Source of the DNA: Casuarina equisetifolia
Lineage: Eukaryota > Streptophyta > Magnoliopsida > Fagales > Casuarinaceae
Assembly: GCA_028551475.1 (NCBI GenBank)
Contig: CM052354.1
Location: 12,669,172 to 12,733,171 of the forward strand
Length of the DNA stretch: 64,000 nt
Direction: 5' to 3'
In this document: piece by piece, positions 47,813-62,315 of the stretch
Layout: the number at the start of each line of letters is the position of its first letter
How positions within the stretch are numbered: the first letter of the stretch is position 1
Position numbers and translations under genes: made by a program
Notes under the pieces: model-generated
What the model was told of the DNA's origin: nothing
Databases searched by the model: none
What the model saw: only the letters and a program-made list of their open reading frames with translations

Positions 47813-48478
47813 GAAGATGAAAAATCTTCCTATGAAGTGATGATTATTGTGCTCACTAACCTATCTTGATCTAGTCAACTCTAGATCAGCCCAAACTAAT
47901 TAAAATAGTGCAAGCCCAAGAGTCATTCCAATTTGGTCCAATTGAAATATGGGATATAGCCTAAGCCTATATCCTTATAAATGATCTACATAAGGTGTTG
48001 AGTCTATTAACTTTAACTAGAATCAATTTCCAAGGCATCCATCCCTTGACAACTAAAAGCCATTAATATCTTTGACCATCTTGGAAACTCATGCCATCAT
48101 TTACTATGTAATTACTTCTCTTTGACTAGCCTTTTGAGAATAAGAATATCTCTCCTATAAATAGTTATACTCTCTTATAGCCAAGATAGATTATGAGATT
48201 GAGTTTGTAATGGTTAAGCATTGGCTTCTTTTCAATGTTTTATATCTTTTTAACTTGTTCCAAGAATGGTGAATGTCCTTACTGTATATTTCTTTAGAAT
48301 TAATTTCAATAGAGTTGTGAGTATTTATTTTTTTATTTCTAAGGTAATAATTTTTTTGTATCCTTAGTTTGTAAAGATTGTTTTGCCATTTTATTCTAAA
48401 GTGATGAGTATTCTACATCCTTAGTTTTTAAAAATAATTTTATCTACTACTTTCCTCTTCTTTGTTTAGTATCAAATT
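47813..48478 (+). repeat. candidate gypsy 5' LTR
   Basis: The stretch ends before GTTATCAAAGCTTTGG (48481-48496), which resembles the TGGTATCAGAGC primer-binding site of plant elements. CCTATAAATAG near 48142-48152 is a good TATA box. A gypsy gag follows on the same strand. The left end is not defined; the solo LTR at 46206-47807 lies directly beside it. Confidence 0.45.
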
Positions 48479-48546
48479 TTGTTATCAAAGCTTTGGTTCA
48501 ATGGTTGGTTGTTGTTGTTGTGCTTGCTATGTTGAAGTCCTTAATA

Positions 48547-49622
48547 TGAACAAAATAGATTGGTACGAGATGGAAATGGATGAGATGAAGAGACAAATTC
48601 CCAAACTAACTTTATACATTTAAATGAACATTTGCAAGCACATAAATGGGTCTTAGGAATCAATCTAGATATTGAGGATGTTATCAAATACACTCTTGTT
48701 GCAATTGAATCAATAGATACCCATAATTTTTTCAGCCATAAAAAGAGCTCTTACTCTTTTTTTTTCACTACTCTTAATGCTATCAAATTAAGGCTTCTTA
48801 AAGGACTAATAGAGGAAGAAATTGGATTGATGCAAAGTGGAGTAGGTGCATTGATGCCACAAATCTAATGTTGAAATTTCAAAGTCTAAAATAGATGGAC
48901 TTATCTCTTGAAGATACTATAGAATTTGAACACCTTATGTTAAAGTGGATGTGGTGGAGCTTGAAGAACAAACAATAACTCAATATTTGTGTGGTTTTAC
49001 AAACTAAAATTAGGAATATAGTTCATTCACAACAATGTTACTCCTTCAATGATGTACAAAGACTGGCTCTATAGTGGTGCAACCAATGGAAGTTCATGAT
49101 AACAACTATAAGCTATAGTGCCAAGAAAAGGTGCTACAATACGGGGAGGTCCAACAACTATTGAGTCTACCCCTGCCAATAAAGCCTATGGAATCTAGAA
49201 CTTTTTCTAATGGTCAAAGTTCCAACAAGCTAAGCCTTTTAATGCAAGTTCTCATAGATATTTTAATTGTCAAGGCTATGGAAATATAGCCTCCAAATGC
49301 CTTAACCAAAAGATTGTTGCTCTTGTTGAAAAAGATATGTTAAAAGAATATGGTGGAACCAATATTGAAGGTGAGGAAGAATTGGTATACGTAAATGAAC
49401 AAGAAGCCTTAATCATTTAAAGAAGTTTGAACTTGAATCAAACTAAAGAAGATGGTTGGTGTCAAGAGAATATCTTTCGTACTTGTTGCATCTCTCATGA
49501 TAAGGTAATATTATCATAGATGAAGTGAACTAATGTTGTGGAAACAAAATAGGTAGAAATGCCACAATTAGAGATCAAAGATCACCCATTACCATATAAG
49601 TGTTACATTGGTTTTGTCAAGG
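48547..49622 (+). pseudogene. Ty3/gypsy gag relic
   Basis: Begins MNKIDWYEMEMDEMKRQI after the putative primer-binding site. Near 49260-49300 the frame reads FNCQGYGNIASKCLNQKIVA, a CCHC zinc knuckle where the first Cys is Tyr and the His is Asn. It is followed by KDMLKEYGGTNIEGEEELVY, usual after the knuckle of plant gypsy gag. Stops and frameshifts elsewhere, for example around 48601-48640. The element is cut at 49623 by an LTR fragment, and no pol of it is seen. Confidence 0.65.
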
Positions 49623-49925
49623 TAATAAATCTATTTTTAGAGTTATTTTGATTATTTTAAGAAACAAATAATGTATTTTTATAAGACAACCTTTGAATTT
49701 TCTCATATTGATTTAAATTTTTATTGTTTATGTGGCAAGTCTCAAAATAGCATAAGCAAAGAAGGAAACCAAGGAAAACATATGCATGTGAGAAGGAAAA
49801 TAAAGACAAAAGACAAAGGTAGTGCACAAAAAAATAAAAAATAAAAGAAATGTGGAAGACAATCAAAGGGTGTGCTGCACAATAAGAAAGGATAAAAAAG
49901 CAACAAAAGCAAAGTGCAAACCTCA
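49623..49925 (+). repeat. 5' part of a short-form LTR (split copy S3)
   Basis: TAATAAATCTATTTTTAGAG matches the start of 33153-34360 (TGATAACTCTATTTTTATAG), as do the stretches AAGAAACAAATAATGTATTT and TGTGGCAAGTCTCAAAATAG-like that follow. The similarity fades near 49.9 kb, where gypsy gag on the other strand begins. The 3' part may be 52375-52520. Confidence 0.55.
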
Positions 49926-50465
49926 ATGGCTTGTACCTTTGATACATACCATCCGTTAGTTGCTCCCACATAAGCTCTCGATTTAGGCTTTGCTCCATGA
50001 GGATCTTGTATCAAATGTGGGCATCCCCTTCCAAGTTCCAAGATATAAACATGACATGTTCTTTTACTAGAGTTTGGTTCTAAAAGAAGAATCGGAAAGC
50101 CTCACCCACCCACCTAGTTTTGTTCCCCCCACCTTCATAGCATAAAAAACCCAACTTCATGAACATAGGTGTACCCACATTTCCTCCATAGCTACCTAGG
50201 TTATAAACGCCTCTAACTGACCTATTGTTGCCTCCTACATTCAAGGACTCCCTCTACTTGAAGAAGCTTGATTTTCTCACACTATAGACTCATAAATTTA
50301 CATTGGCAAGTTAATTCTCGAAAGCTTGCATCATCTCTCCTAATTGCCTAGTCATCTCTACATGTAGCTCTATAACTAACTCAGAGAGATCGGAATTAGC
50401 CATAGCCGATGTTGGCTTCAACACAATATGTTATGTGAGCATGTCTTAATTCTGCTCACCAACTT
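49926..50465 (-). pseudogene. Ty3/gypsy gag fragment (minus)
   Basis: Minus-strand frames give MFMKLGFLCYEGGGNKTRWV and then VMFISWNLEGDAHIWYQ-like (AHL/IQDPH in the alternate frame), EQSLNRELMWEQLTDGMYQR. This is the capsid part of plant gypsy gag, usually KLDFPKF.G..P..W and SFHLEGDA..WY. Frameshifts separate the blocks. Confidence 0.55.
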
Positions 50466-50759
50466 ACATATAGGCTGGTCTTCATGTAACCATAGCTCTT
50501 GATGATTTTTACTCCTTATCTTAATTAGTAAACAATTCATAAGAAAAGAAGTAAAAGTGCAAATAGTAGAGATGAAAGAAAAGCTCTGTAAAATGTGTTT
50601 CGTTCTTACTAAAAATTTGTACAAAGAATACACATATAGTATGGGAAAGTAAGAAGTTTCAAGTGTAGCCCTAGTCTATGAGTCTAGTCTAGCTACAATG
50701 ATGTTGCCTCTAGATTGACATGAGGTCTTGTCTAACATCCCCCTACAAGCTGATGGGTT

Positions 50760-52270
50760 TGGAAGAACGGTCAACTTGGATTTGAGTAAGCAAAAACGAA
50801 TAGCGAATAAGCATTTGTTGAAGATATTAGCACGCTAATCGACAGAGGAGATGAAGTGAATGAAGGAGGAGCTAGCCAAGCAAATAGTGCTCTCAAATAA
50901 AGTGGTCGTCAATCTCAATTTGTTAGGTGTGAGCATGAAAAACAAGATTCATAGCCAAATAGACAACTTAAAGATTATCACACCATAAGCTAGGAGGATG
51001 TGGAAGGAGAGTGCAAAGATCCCAAAGAATATATTCGACCCAGATAACCTCAAGCGGATAAGCACATTTGTTGAAGATATCAGTAGGCTAATCAACAGAG
51101 GAGATAAAGTGAATGAAGGAGGAGCTAGCCACGTAGATAGTGCTCTTAAATAAAGTGGTCGTCAATCTTGATATGTTAGGTGCGAGCATGAAAAACAAGA
51201 TTCATAGCCAAATAGACAACTAAGAGATTATCACACCATAAGCTGGGAGGATGTGGAGGGAGAGTGCAAAGATCCCAAAGAATATATTCGACCTAGATAA
51301 CCTCAGTAGTGGTGTCAGCAAAGCATTTATACTCGGCTCCAATACTAGAGCAAGCTACAATGCATTGTTTACAAAAGCACCATGAGATAAGATTAGGGCC
51401 AAGAAAGACATTGAAGCCACCAATAGAGTGATGGTTATCACGATCACCCACCCAACTAGCATTGAAAAAATCATGAAGCACTATGGAGGCATACTACTAG
51501 TCAAGGCCATACCATGGAGTATCAACTAAGTAATGCAGGATGCATTTAACTAGCTACTAGTAAGCAATGGTGGGAGCATGGAGAAATTAACATGCAAAAT
51601 TGACAAAATAGGAAATGTATGGCTGAGTAAGCATGAGATACTGAAGGGCACCAACAATATTTCAATAATGAAAGGAATATGGAAGGGGATCACCAACCCC
51701 CTGAAAGGGACTATCAGTCACAATGTAAGGAGTTGATACAGCATAACCCTCAGCCATCCGCGCATGAGACAGAATGTCATGAGTGAACTTAGCCTGGTGA
51801 AGAAATTGAACGGGCCAAGATCCTTAATAGCAAACTCTAGCTACAAAACTATGAGAAAAGAAGACAATAAGGCCTGAAGAGATGCAATCAATAGAATATC
51901 ATTAACATAGACTAGCAAAATAATGCTATATTGAGGAATGTGCAACAAAAAAAGATAAGTGTCAACTATTAAGATATAGAAACCTAGGGAGGTGAGAAAA
52001 GCACTCAATCGCTAGTACCAAGCACAAGGAGCTTGCTTGAGACCATATAAAGAGCGACGAAGATGGTACATATGATAGGGCCAAGAAGAATCCAAAAAAC
52101 TAAGGGGTTGAAGCATGTATACTTTCTCATAAAAGGACCTATGAAGAAAGGCATTAGAGACATTGAGCTGCCAAAGATCTTAGCCACAAGAATATGCCAC
52201 TATAACAAGAGTGTGAATAGTGATTAGTTTAGCTACTAGACTAAAGGTCTTTGTATAGTCAAGACCAGGC
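50760..52270 (-). pseudogene. copia RT and RNase H relic
   Basis: Minus strand. RT: near 51895-51930 LVYVNDILLIAS with YVND for YVDD; upstream RT blocks reach about 52270 in broken frames. RNase H frame 51293-51481 reads WVGDRDNHHSIGGFNVFLGP, NLISWCFCKQ and SIGAEYKCFADTT, a clear copia RNase H. Its C-terminal part (DN-SAIYLAMNLVFHARTKHIEI-like, then ADIFNK) lies in the duplicated segment at 50803-51305. Many stops. Confidence 0.75.
50803..51305. repeat. 253-bp tandem duplication in copia RNase H
   Basis: Two adjacent copies at offset 253 (TTTGTTGAAGATAT at 50814 and 51067), each about 250 bp and by eye about 93-95% identical. The unit covers the end of RNase H, so the C-terminus was duplicated within this relic. 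Confidence 0.85.
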
Positions 52271-52374
52271 TGTTGGTGATTTTTCTCATATTGATTTTTC
52301 TTACTTGGATTCAATTTCAATTAGTCTTGAATTTTCATTTTGAAAATTTTAAATTTTAATTCATCATTAACTAC

Positions 52375-52520
52375 CTTTTGATTTGCTAGATAAATTTAAG
52401 GATTAATTCATTGTTGGTACTTAATTAGTTTAGTATTCACCAATCTCTGTGGGACGATACTTTTCTTATCACTATATTACATGTTCGACATGTTCACTTG
52501 CATATAAAATTCACCGAACA
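52375..52520 (+). repeat. 3' end of a short-form LTR (split copy S3)
   Basis: GATTTGCTAGATAAATTTAA to AATTCACCGAACA, with GTGGGACGATACTTTTCTTA and ATTACATGTTCGACATG, is the conserved 3' end of the solo-LTR family. With 49623-49925 it may be one LTR split by inserted gypsy and copia pieces. No matching 5-bp duplication was found. Confidence 0.65.
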
Positions 52521-53012
52521 TAATGTAATTATGTCATATCAACATATTTATACCATGTCAATATTATTATTAGTCCAATCACCTAGAGAAATTTGCAATC
52601 AAAATGGAAGAATTAAAAACTATTTTGTAGATTTTACGGCCATTTGGAATAACTTCAAAAGATTGGTATCTTGGGCCTTAAAGCATTGACTTGCATTTAT
52701 GCCGAAAGACCTGCAAAAAGCAGAATTTTTTGAAACCCAAAAGTAACAGACGAACTTTTCATTTTGGGCCATAAAAGTGAGCGAACCTAAATGTTGTTTC
52801 TCGTTTTAGGCTTTCTAGGCCCAAGAAAAACTAAGAGACTTCTTCGCCCTTCCCCTTCACCGGTGCATATCATTTGGCATCATTGTCCATCTTTTTCCAA
52901 CAACGACCATATGAATTTGTTTCGTAGAAGGTTTCCTTTTCACATTCTCATGGGTGACTAACAATTGCTTAGATTTTATTTCTTAACAAAAAAAATCAAA
53001 ACTTTAAAAAAA
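52521..53012. other. unassigned sequence
   Basis: No motif seen. The text around 52690-52860 (CCCAAAAGTAACAG, GGGCCATAAAAG, AGGCCCAAG) is like intergenic or LTR-associated DNA. Confidence 0.35.
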
Positions 53013-53258
53013 TGTATGGCTCGGTGAGAAAGCACTGGGAATGATGCTTGTTTATTATTGATACAAGCAAACCTTACAAAGTATGTTTCATAGAGTAATT
53101 TAGAGTTCTTTATTCAAACTCTCACCTTTCTCTAAAAGAATAAGAAGAGAAAAATACAAATACATACAAAGAAGAGGAGGAAGCCCTAGAAGGTTTTCTT
53201 GTTTAAGTTGTACTTGAATAAACCAAATAAGGAAGGAGGAAAAATTCATATTCAAACA
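53013..53258 (-). repeat. 3' LTR of a copia (same family as 1645-12209)
   Basis: 246 bp on the minus strand, from TGTTTGAATATGAATTTTTC to GAGCCATACA. The start equals that of the copy 2 LTR (TGTTTGAATATGAG), and CTTTGTAAGGTTTGCTTGTA matches its R/U5 part. A polypurine tract AAAGGGGGC (53259-53267) precedes it. Confidence 0.7.
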
Positions 53259-53800
53259 GCCCCCTTTAAATGGATGACATTTAGGAATCAAGGAAATTAA
53301 TCTTGCACAGAAGATGATAGTGTTGATGACTCTCTAATGCCTATGTCAATATATGTGCAAGTTGATCCTTGGTTGCAATGTGTTGTTCAATTTGTTGGAT
53401 ATGAATTAACAGAATAAAAGAGGGTTAGATTGGGTCATAGCAAGGAGGGTTTTGTCAAATGTAATTTTTCGTCCAGGTGGGTGGCTTAATAAATTGAGTG
53501 GAAGATCAGGCAGTGGCTTAAAGGTTCATCAAGATATGGATGATGATGTTTAGATTCATCATAAAATAAGATCTGATACATTATAGCTAATAGTACCAAA
53601 ATTATGGTTGAACTCTCATAAGAAGACATGTCTAAGGTGGACAATGTTGGTGGCACTTTCTCAAATGAGGTGTTTACTAATGGAATGGGAACCATGTTAG
53701 TAATGGAAGCCGATTTAGGAATGGAAATTGGCTCGGGAATAGAAACCAGCTTTGGTGGACAAAGACTTGAAGATGGCTATTGACCTGCCAATTGTTTTTT
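53259..53800 (-). pseudogene. copia RNase H end and unassigned copia-like debris
   Basis: Minus strand. QQIEQHIATKDQLAHILT at about 53345-53400 is the last RNase H block, followed by the polypurine tract and LTR. Upstream (53486-53695) an open stretch of 69 residues without known domain probably derives from another part of the element after an internal deletion. Confidence 0.6.
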
Positions 53801-54064
53801 CCAATGTTGGGTAGTAGTTTCTGTTGTAGATATTAGTATGAAAATTTTCAAAAATTTTCAAATTTTGATAAGCAAGATTTATTAACGTATAGTAGTTTGT
53901 GTTGCAAATATTAGTATGATTTCGTTGTAATAGTAAACTTTTTGGAGGAAGTTTATTTTACATACTATTTTAGTTTAAATTTTTGTGGAATCTTTGGCAT
54001 TTCTCTTTCCTTTTTCTTCCTTTATTATTCTTTGATTTTTTGTTAATTTGTATTTTTGTGACAG

Positions 54065-54332
54065 TATTACGGTCCTTTTTCTCGTTACAAATAGCATTTA
54101 GGGCTAACGTGAAGGAGTTTCACCCGGATCAGAACCAGAGTAATAAAGGTGAATATTTTGGGTCATTACCTAATGTAACTAGTAATTCTATGCTTTTGCT
54201 TGGCACTTTTTTGGCTTCAATCTTTATTTTTATTTTTCGTGTTTTGTTGCAGAGGGGGCTGAGGCAAAGTTCAAAGACGTGATGACGTCCTACGAGGTCA
54301 TAAAGCAAGAACGAAAGAATATGAACATTTAA
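54065..54332 (+). pseudogene. DnaJ-domain (HSP40) gene fragment, two 3' exons
   Basis: Exon 54065-54148 follows an acceptor TTTGTGACAG and reads LQIAFRANVKEFHPDQNQSNK. The HPD motif that stimulates Hsp70 ATPase is intact. Intron 54149-54252 (GT...TTGTTGCAG) is spliced in phase 1 to exon 54253-54332, reading EGAEAKFKDVMTSYEVIKQE, and then RKNMNI and a stop. This is helix II to IV of a J domain, in the small plant J-protein group where the domain ends the protein. The first exon (start codon, helix I) was not found: copia debris lies directly upstream. Either the gene is truncated, or its 5' exon lies beyond a long transposon-filled intron. The two exons show no lesion. Confidence 0.75.
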
Positions 54333-55186
54333 TTTCCACAACACCGGCACCAATTGGAGGAGACTCGGAGGGGTGGGGTGCATGGTTTTGTCGCATATAG
54401 TTAGTCCCTTCTTAGGGGTATATCAGTTCTCACTAAAAAATGGGTATATTGAATTTATTTGAGAGCGAGATGGCTGTGTTGCGAGATGGTGTTTTTTGAC
54501 TTACGCATAAAGGGTCGATGATGTATTTCTAGAGCACATCACCGTGTTTATTCCCTTTGTAACCAAATCCCAGGGATTTTGCAACCAGTAACAAACCAAT
54601 CATAACTTTTGTCACATGAACTAGGTAACGAGAGGTGATATAATTTTTGTTATAAACGACAGTCGGTAAAGTTAAAAGAGAAAAAAGCACGCCACAGTTG
54701 TACTGGGGTGAATGAAGAATTGATGGGAACATTCAGAAAAAGAAACGAAAACACAGAATTGCTCAGAGTTTATCCTGCAGGCCAGGAAAAGGGAACAGGA
54801 ATAGGTCGCTTGGAGTAAGGTAGAGGGCAGTAACAGAGTTTCGTTGCCTCATTAGGGAAGATTGTTTCGGGGCCGACTGTACCAAAGAGAAACTCCAAGC
54901 CAATGCCTGACAGATGTGGAAGCCACCACATCGGTCCAAATTGCCCTTTATGGGATTTACTGGGGAAGGGAATAGCTGCTAGGGCCGAGCGTCCTGGAGA
55001 ATGTTGTCCTTTCATTTGTAGAGATGATACATCACTTTTTTTTTTTTTTTTTTCAATACATTTATTGGCCTATAGCCCCACTCATGCCTTTTCTTAAGGG
55101 TAGTGATTTAAATAGATGTTTGGCTTAGACGTAGGGTATCGTAGGAGGTGAGTAGTACTATTCTAGTTTTGAATTCTAAAGATTTC
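54333..55186. other. 3' flank of the DnaJ fragment, no gene recognised
   Basis: Includes the likely 3' UTR of the DnaJ fragment. An 81-codon minus-strand open stretch (54770-55015) has no family I know. A run of T lies at about 55034-55053. Confidence 0.4.
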
Positions 55187-55350
55187 TTTTCCATTCCATT
55201 TCAATATTTGGAATGGCTCCAAACTTTTGTCACCAAAGAAAAAAAGCTATCATCTCACTCTAATATTCATTTTCCATTCCATTTCAATATTTGGAGTTGC
55301 CCCAAATGCTTGTCACGAAAGGGGAGAAGCTATCATTTCACTCCAATTGA
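55187..55350. repeat. 83-bp tandem duplication
   Basis: TTTTCCATTCCATTTCAATA starts at 55187 and 55270. Both units run on to AAGCTATCAT(C/T)TCACTC. About 85% identical by eye. Confidence 0.8.
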
Positions 55351-55789
55351 TGGGGAGAAGATTTTTTTCTTTACATTCTTACTCATGCCTTAACAAGAGG
55401 GAGGGCTCGTTCCTTAAACTCTTAAGATTGCTCAAGTTTGTCCACATGATTAGTTTTTTCAATGGGGATTATCACATCAATAGTGTAGTACACTCTTTGT
55501 TTCAATTGGAAACACAAATGGCTGGCAACAATTAGCAAGCAAGGTGCTCCATAAAGAACTGAGCATGACGAAGACTTTTACCATCTAACAATGAATTCCA
55601 AAAATTAATGAGAGACTATACATACTTGAAGAAACGAAATTAACACACTAGAAGGAACTAGTCCTAAAATCAAAAACACAAGTTGATGCATATCTCAATT
55701 TCAAAAGTAATCACCATCCCCTGAACTTCGAAATAGGGAAGGCAGTTTCTTGTACGCATTGGCTCATTCTGGACACACAAAGCTTTTGG

Positions 55790-58818
<3,029 letters not shown>

Positions 58819-59016
58819 TAAGCAAGAGTGTGAGCGAGAGCACCGCTGGTGATGCCAGCCTCGATGATTATAACGTCGATGTCGCCGTTCCTGAATCCAC
58901 TATAAAGGTGGTACCTGATCTTAAGTTGATTCCAGCCTCTCCAGCGCAGCTCTAGCCCTCGTCGTGGGACCTCGAACAGATCCTCTCCCAAAGGTCGTCC
59001 TTCGATGCTTGACCGT

Positions 59017-59348
59017 GTGAGGAATGATGAAGGTAGGAAATAGAACAGCAGGAATTACAGGCTCTTATCGGGAACCCAGACTGCAAGAGTCTCAAACAAG
59101 GAACCAAGGAAGGAGGGCTTTATTACAGGAACCCAGACCGCCGCTTCTCCTTACGCCTGCAGAAGAGATGAAGCCACCCCAAAAAAATAGAATAACCCTT
59201 TTTTGCTTAACCCCTTGCCCAAAACGCACACACCGACCCTTCCTCTCCCTTCCTACCCATGGGCCACTTAATTTCTCCAAAAACCCGACCCGCTTACTGC
59301 CCAACCCACCATCTTAATATTAGGCCTCCCCCTTTCTTGCCCATAACA
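59017..59348 (-). repeat. 3' LTR of chromodomain gypsy
   Basis: About 332 bp on the minus strand from TGTTATGGGCAAGAAAGG (59348) to TCATTCCTCACA (59017). It follows a polypurine tract and the integrase end. TGTAATAAAGCCCTCC near 59128 (minus) may hold the polyadenylation signal. The 5' LTR is outside the window, so insertion age and target duplication cannot be judged. It lies immediately upstream of the SQE exon 1 remnant. Confidence 0.7.
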
Positions 59349-59360
59349 ACTCCCCCCTGC
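59349..59360 (-). other. polypurine tract of chromodomain gypsy
   Basis: GCAGGGGGGAGT on the minus strand, directly before the TG of the LTR. Confidence 0.75.
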
Positions 59361-59384
59361 TCAACTTAAGCCTTGTCCTCAAGG

Positions 59385-59903
59385 TTAGGATAAAAAAGTA
59401 ACTAGAAAATTTGGGTATTTGGAGTTAAATTTAGCTTCATTCACCCAAGTGGACTCAGCTGGAGGTCTGTCTTCCCAAAGTACCAAAAACTCTGTTTTAC
59501 TGCCCTTCTTCCTGCTCTCCAATACAACTTTTGGCTTGGACTCGTCCTCAAATTCTTCTGGAGCCTCCAAAAATTCCTCTTCCGATGAGGGTGTTATGCT
59601 GTGAACATTTCCCTGAAATTTTCGCAATCTAGAGACATGGAACATTGGGTGTATTTTAGAGTCTAGGGGTAAGCAGATTCTGTAAACCATTACTCTTATT
59701 CTTTTGGTGATCTGATATGGGCCTTGAAACTTAGATTTAAGCTTCTGATTCCTTCTTTGGGCCACTGAAATTTGGTGATAAGGAGGAAATTTGACCAAAA
59801 CCCAATCTCTTTCCTGAAAGGAGACTTCCTTGGTCTTTCGGTTATACACCTTCCTCATTCTCTCCTGTGTAGCTTGCAGTTTCCTCCTGATGGCTTTTAG
59901 CAT
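59385..59903 (-). pseudogene. gypsy integrase C-terminus with chromodomain
   Basis: A 172-residue open stretch: RKVYNRKTKEVSFQERDWVL and KLKSKFQGPYQI are the C-terminal integrase domain (GPY/F type), HPMFHVSRLRKF the usual end, and VVLESRKKGSKTEFLVLWED with STWVNE the chromodomain. Chromodomains mark the chromovirus branch of Ty3/gypsy and can direct integration to certain chromatin. This part is undamaged, but it belongs to a polyprotein with stops upstream. Confidence 0.85.
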
Positions 59904-60615
59904 GTTGTCCCTCTCTTCTAATAACTATTCCAAAGACGTTGTCTTAACAAACCCCTTTACATAAGTGGTAAGAGATGGTGGACTCCTTTCAAATAGCACT
60001 TCATAAGGGGAATGCTGAAGAGAACTATGCTAGCTGGTATTGTAGTAGTACTACACCCACGACAACCATCTAACCCACTCCTTCAGTCTCTCCCTAGTCA
60101 AACACTTAGGTACATCTCCACGTTTTTATTCACAACTTTAGTCTAACCATCTGTCTGGGGGTGATAAGCAAAGGAAAAGTTGAAGCTGGTGTTCTGCAAC
60201 CGAAATAGCTCCTTCCAGAATGTGCTAGTGAATAAGGGGTCTCGGTCACATACTATTGTTCAGGGCATGCCATACAATTTGAAAATGTGGTCAAATAAAC
60301 ACTTGGGCAATGGACATAGCGGTGAAAGGATGTGAAAGGGGAATGAACTGCCCAAACTTTGACAATCTATCCACTACCATTAGAATCACTGATTTCCCTT
60401 GTGAACTTGGGAGCCCTTCAATTAGATCCATCGAAATCCCTCCCAAACCTACTCCGGTATTGGTAAAGGTTGCAAGGGACCTACTGGTTTCTAAGTCTCA
60501 TTTTTATTCTTCTGGCATACCTCGCAGTCCTTCACCGCTTGCTCTACTCGGGCTTTAAGCCCTTTCCAATAGAAAACAGTCTTATCCTTTGCAAAGTCTT
60601 CTCTCTACCCTCATG
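59904..60615 (-). pseudogene. gypsy integrase core (3' side of the inserted LTR)
   Basis: Minus strand from 60615 down: FYWKGLKARVEQAVKDCEVC with the CXXC of the zinc domain, VWEGFRWI then stop, [32 protein letters not shown] with the second catalytic Asp, and FAYHPQTDG, stop, TKVVN. The third catalytic residue, normally Glu in TEVVN, is Lys. The stretch after it (YNTS, HSSLQHSPYEVLFER) leads into the chromodomain part. At least six in-frame stops. Confidence 0.8.
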
Positions 60616-60620
60616 TGTGC
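60616..60620. repeat. target-site duplication TGTGC (left)
   Basis: TGTGC here and at 62316-62320 flank the inserted solo LTR exactly. Removing the insertion restores continuity of the integrase N-terminal region. Confidence 0.9.
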
Positions 60621-62315
60621 TATTCGGTGAAATTCTACATGCAAGTGTACATGTCGAACAAGTAATATAATGATGAGAATGAGTATCGTCCCACAAAGAC
60701 TGGTGTTTACTAAACTAATTAAGTACTAATGATGAATAGAATCTAGGATTTATCTAGCAACTCAAAATGGTAAAACATGAACTAAAGAACTAAATTTAAC
60801 CTAAACTTAGTTAACCAAAGATGCTAAAGCATCCGATTTCACCTAATTACTAGATACAAATGTCGATCATCCATGCTAGCAAGATTTATTCTATTCATGT
60901 GATGGCAAAATCTCCTAATTTATTCACTATCCTATGTCTAGGTATAGCGAACCTACTCAGGTCATTAATTCACTGTGAGTCTACATATGAATTAAGTAAA
61001 CTAAGTGCATTAAGATATGTGAATATTCCAATTTACACCTAAAGCCACACAAATCATATGGTATATGTCTATCCATATTAATCTATGGTTGCATATTACA
61101 TGAAGCAACTGCATGCTATCTCCTGTCGGTCTCAAACATGCAAATCATATTATTTAAGTGGTAGCTAATCACTTAAATGCATTAAGATCAGTAATATGCA
61201 ACTTCACATTCATAAAATATCTCACAAAACATAAATAATCATAACATTCATACGTCATAATTAAGTTCCATCGTAGCTCTAACACAATAAATTAAAACGA
61301 CATATTTACACAACAAAAATCAGTGCAAAGACATGGACAAAATATTCTGTAAATTAAAAACATTAAAGCTATCACCAAATGTCTTCAAATCACAAAATAT
61401 AGTGCACAAATCTGCACATCAAGGGGAGCAAATGAAGCTGTTTGGAAAATGGGAAGAAAACGAGCTGACACGCGCCATCACGCACTTTCGCATGCGCTTC
61501 CACACTCCGGTGACACGCGCCGTCGTCCGCCGCCGCACGCCGCCGCCGTCCGCCGCCGGTCTTCATAGAAACTTCCAGAAATGTAGATCGGGATGCCTAG
61601 GTTTCAAATCTGCCAAAATATCGTGCAAATCTGCCACAGAAACGCGTAGATCTAGCGGAATAGACTCGGATGGCGTTTGCCGTTCTTCACCAAAAACCGC
61701 TGTAATCACCGCGAAACTAGTACAAAAATGCCGAAAATTGCCTAGTGAGGACAGATCTGCTTTCTCCACACTGAAAATTGCCCAAAGATGACCAAAAAAC
61801 GCTCTTTCAATGCCGGAGATGGGTTCTCGCCAGAAGAGACACCGGCGGTCGGCTGTCGCACGACCGCCGCAATCTCTGCTGGACCCATGCAGTCGCGCGG
61901 GGCCAAGTCCCGGCAAGTTCCCACTCTCCGGTCACTGCTCGATCCTCTTTCTCTCCGGTCTATTTTTCCTTCGGCCTTTGTTCTGCTCCTCGTCTCTCCT
62001 CTTTTGGCCTCCGTCTTTCTCCAAGTCTCCTCTTTCGGTCTACGCTCCCCGGTCCCAATAAATGGCCCTTGACAAAAATGCAAAAGCATTTCTCTTTCTT
62101 CACATTGGTTCCACGTGCATACCTTTGCTTGTTTTCTTTTCTATTCTTTTTTCATGATTTTCTACTTCTTTTTCTTCTTTTTCTTCTATTTTGGAATTGC
62201 TGCATAAAATAACAAAATGTAATTAAATACCAACAAATATAACTATAATTTAACAAATATTAAATTATAATTACCTAAAATAATAACAATAATTCTATAT
62301 AAAATAGAATTATCA
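60621..62315 (-). repeat. solo LTR, long form, nested in gypsy integrase (copy L5)
   Basis: 1695 bp on the minus strand. Starts TGATAATTCTATTTTATATA (62315); the end reads CACCGAATA, so the terminal CA has mutated to TA. Perfect TGTGC duplication. CpG-rich core about 61440-62040, which contains several overlapping open frames (for example 61778-62212) without recognisable homology. It is younger than the gypsy element it splits. Confidence 0.9.

Noticed and set aside
54770..55015. 81-codon minus-strand frame ending in a Pro-rich tail, between the DnaJ fragment and SQE.
   Set aside because: No family recognised, no splice or start context, and frames on the other strand overlap.
61778..62212. 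Overlapping open frames of up to 144 residues in the GC-rich LTR core (also 24162-24710, 24602-25039, 18320-18808, 46254-46661).
   Set aside because: They fall in CpG-rich LTR cores where stops are rare, overlap on both strands, differ between copies and show no domain. Composition explains them.
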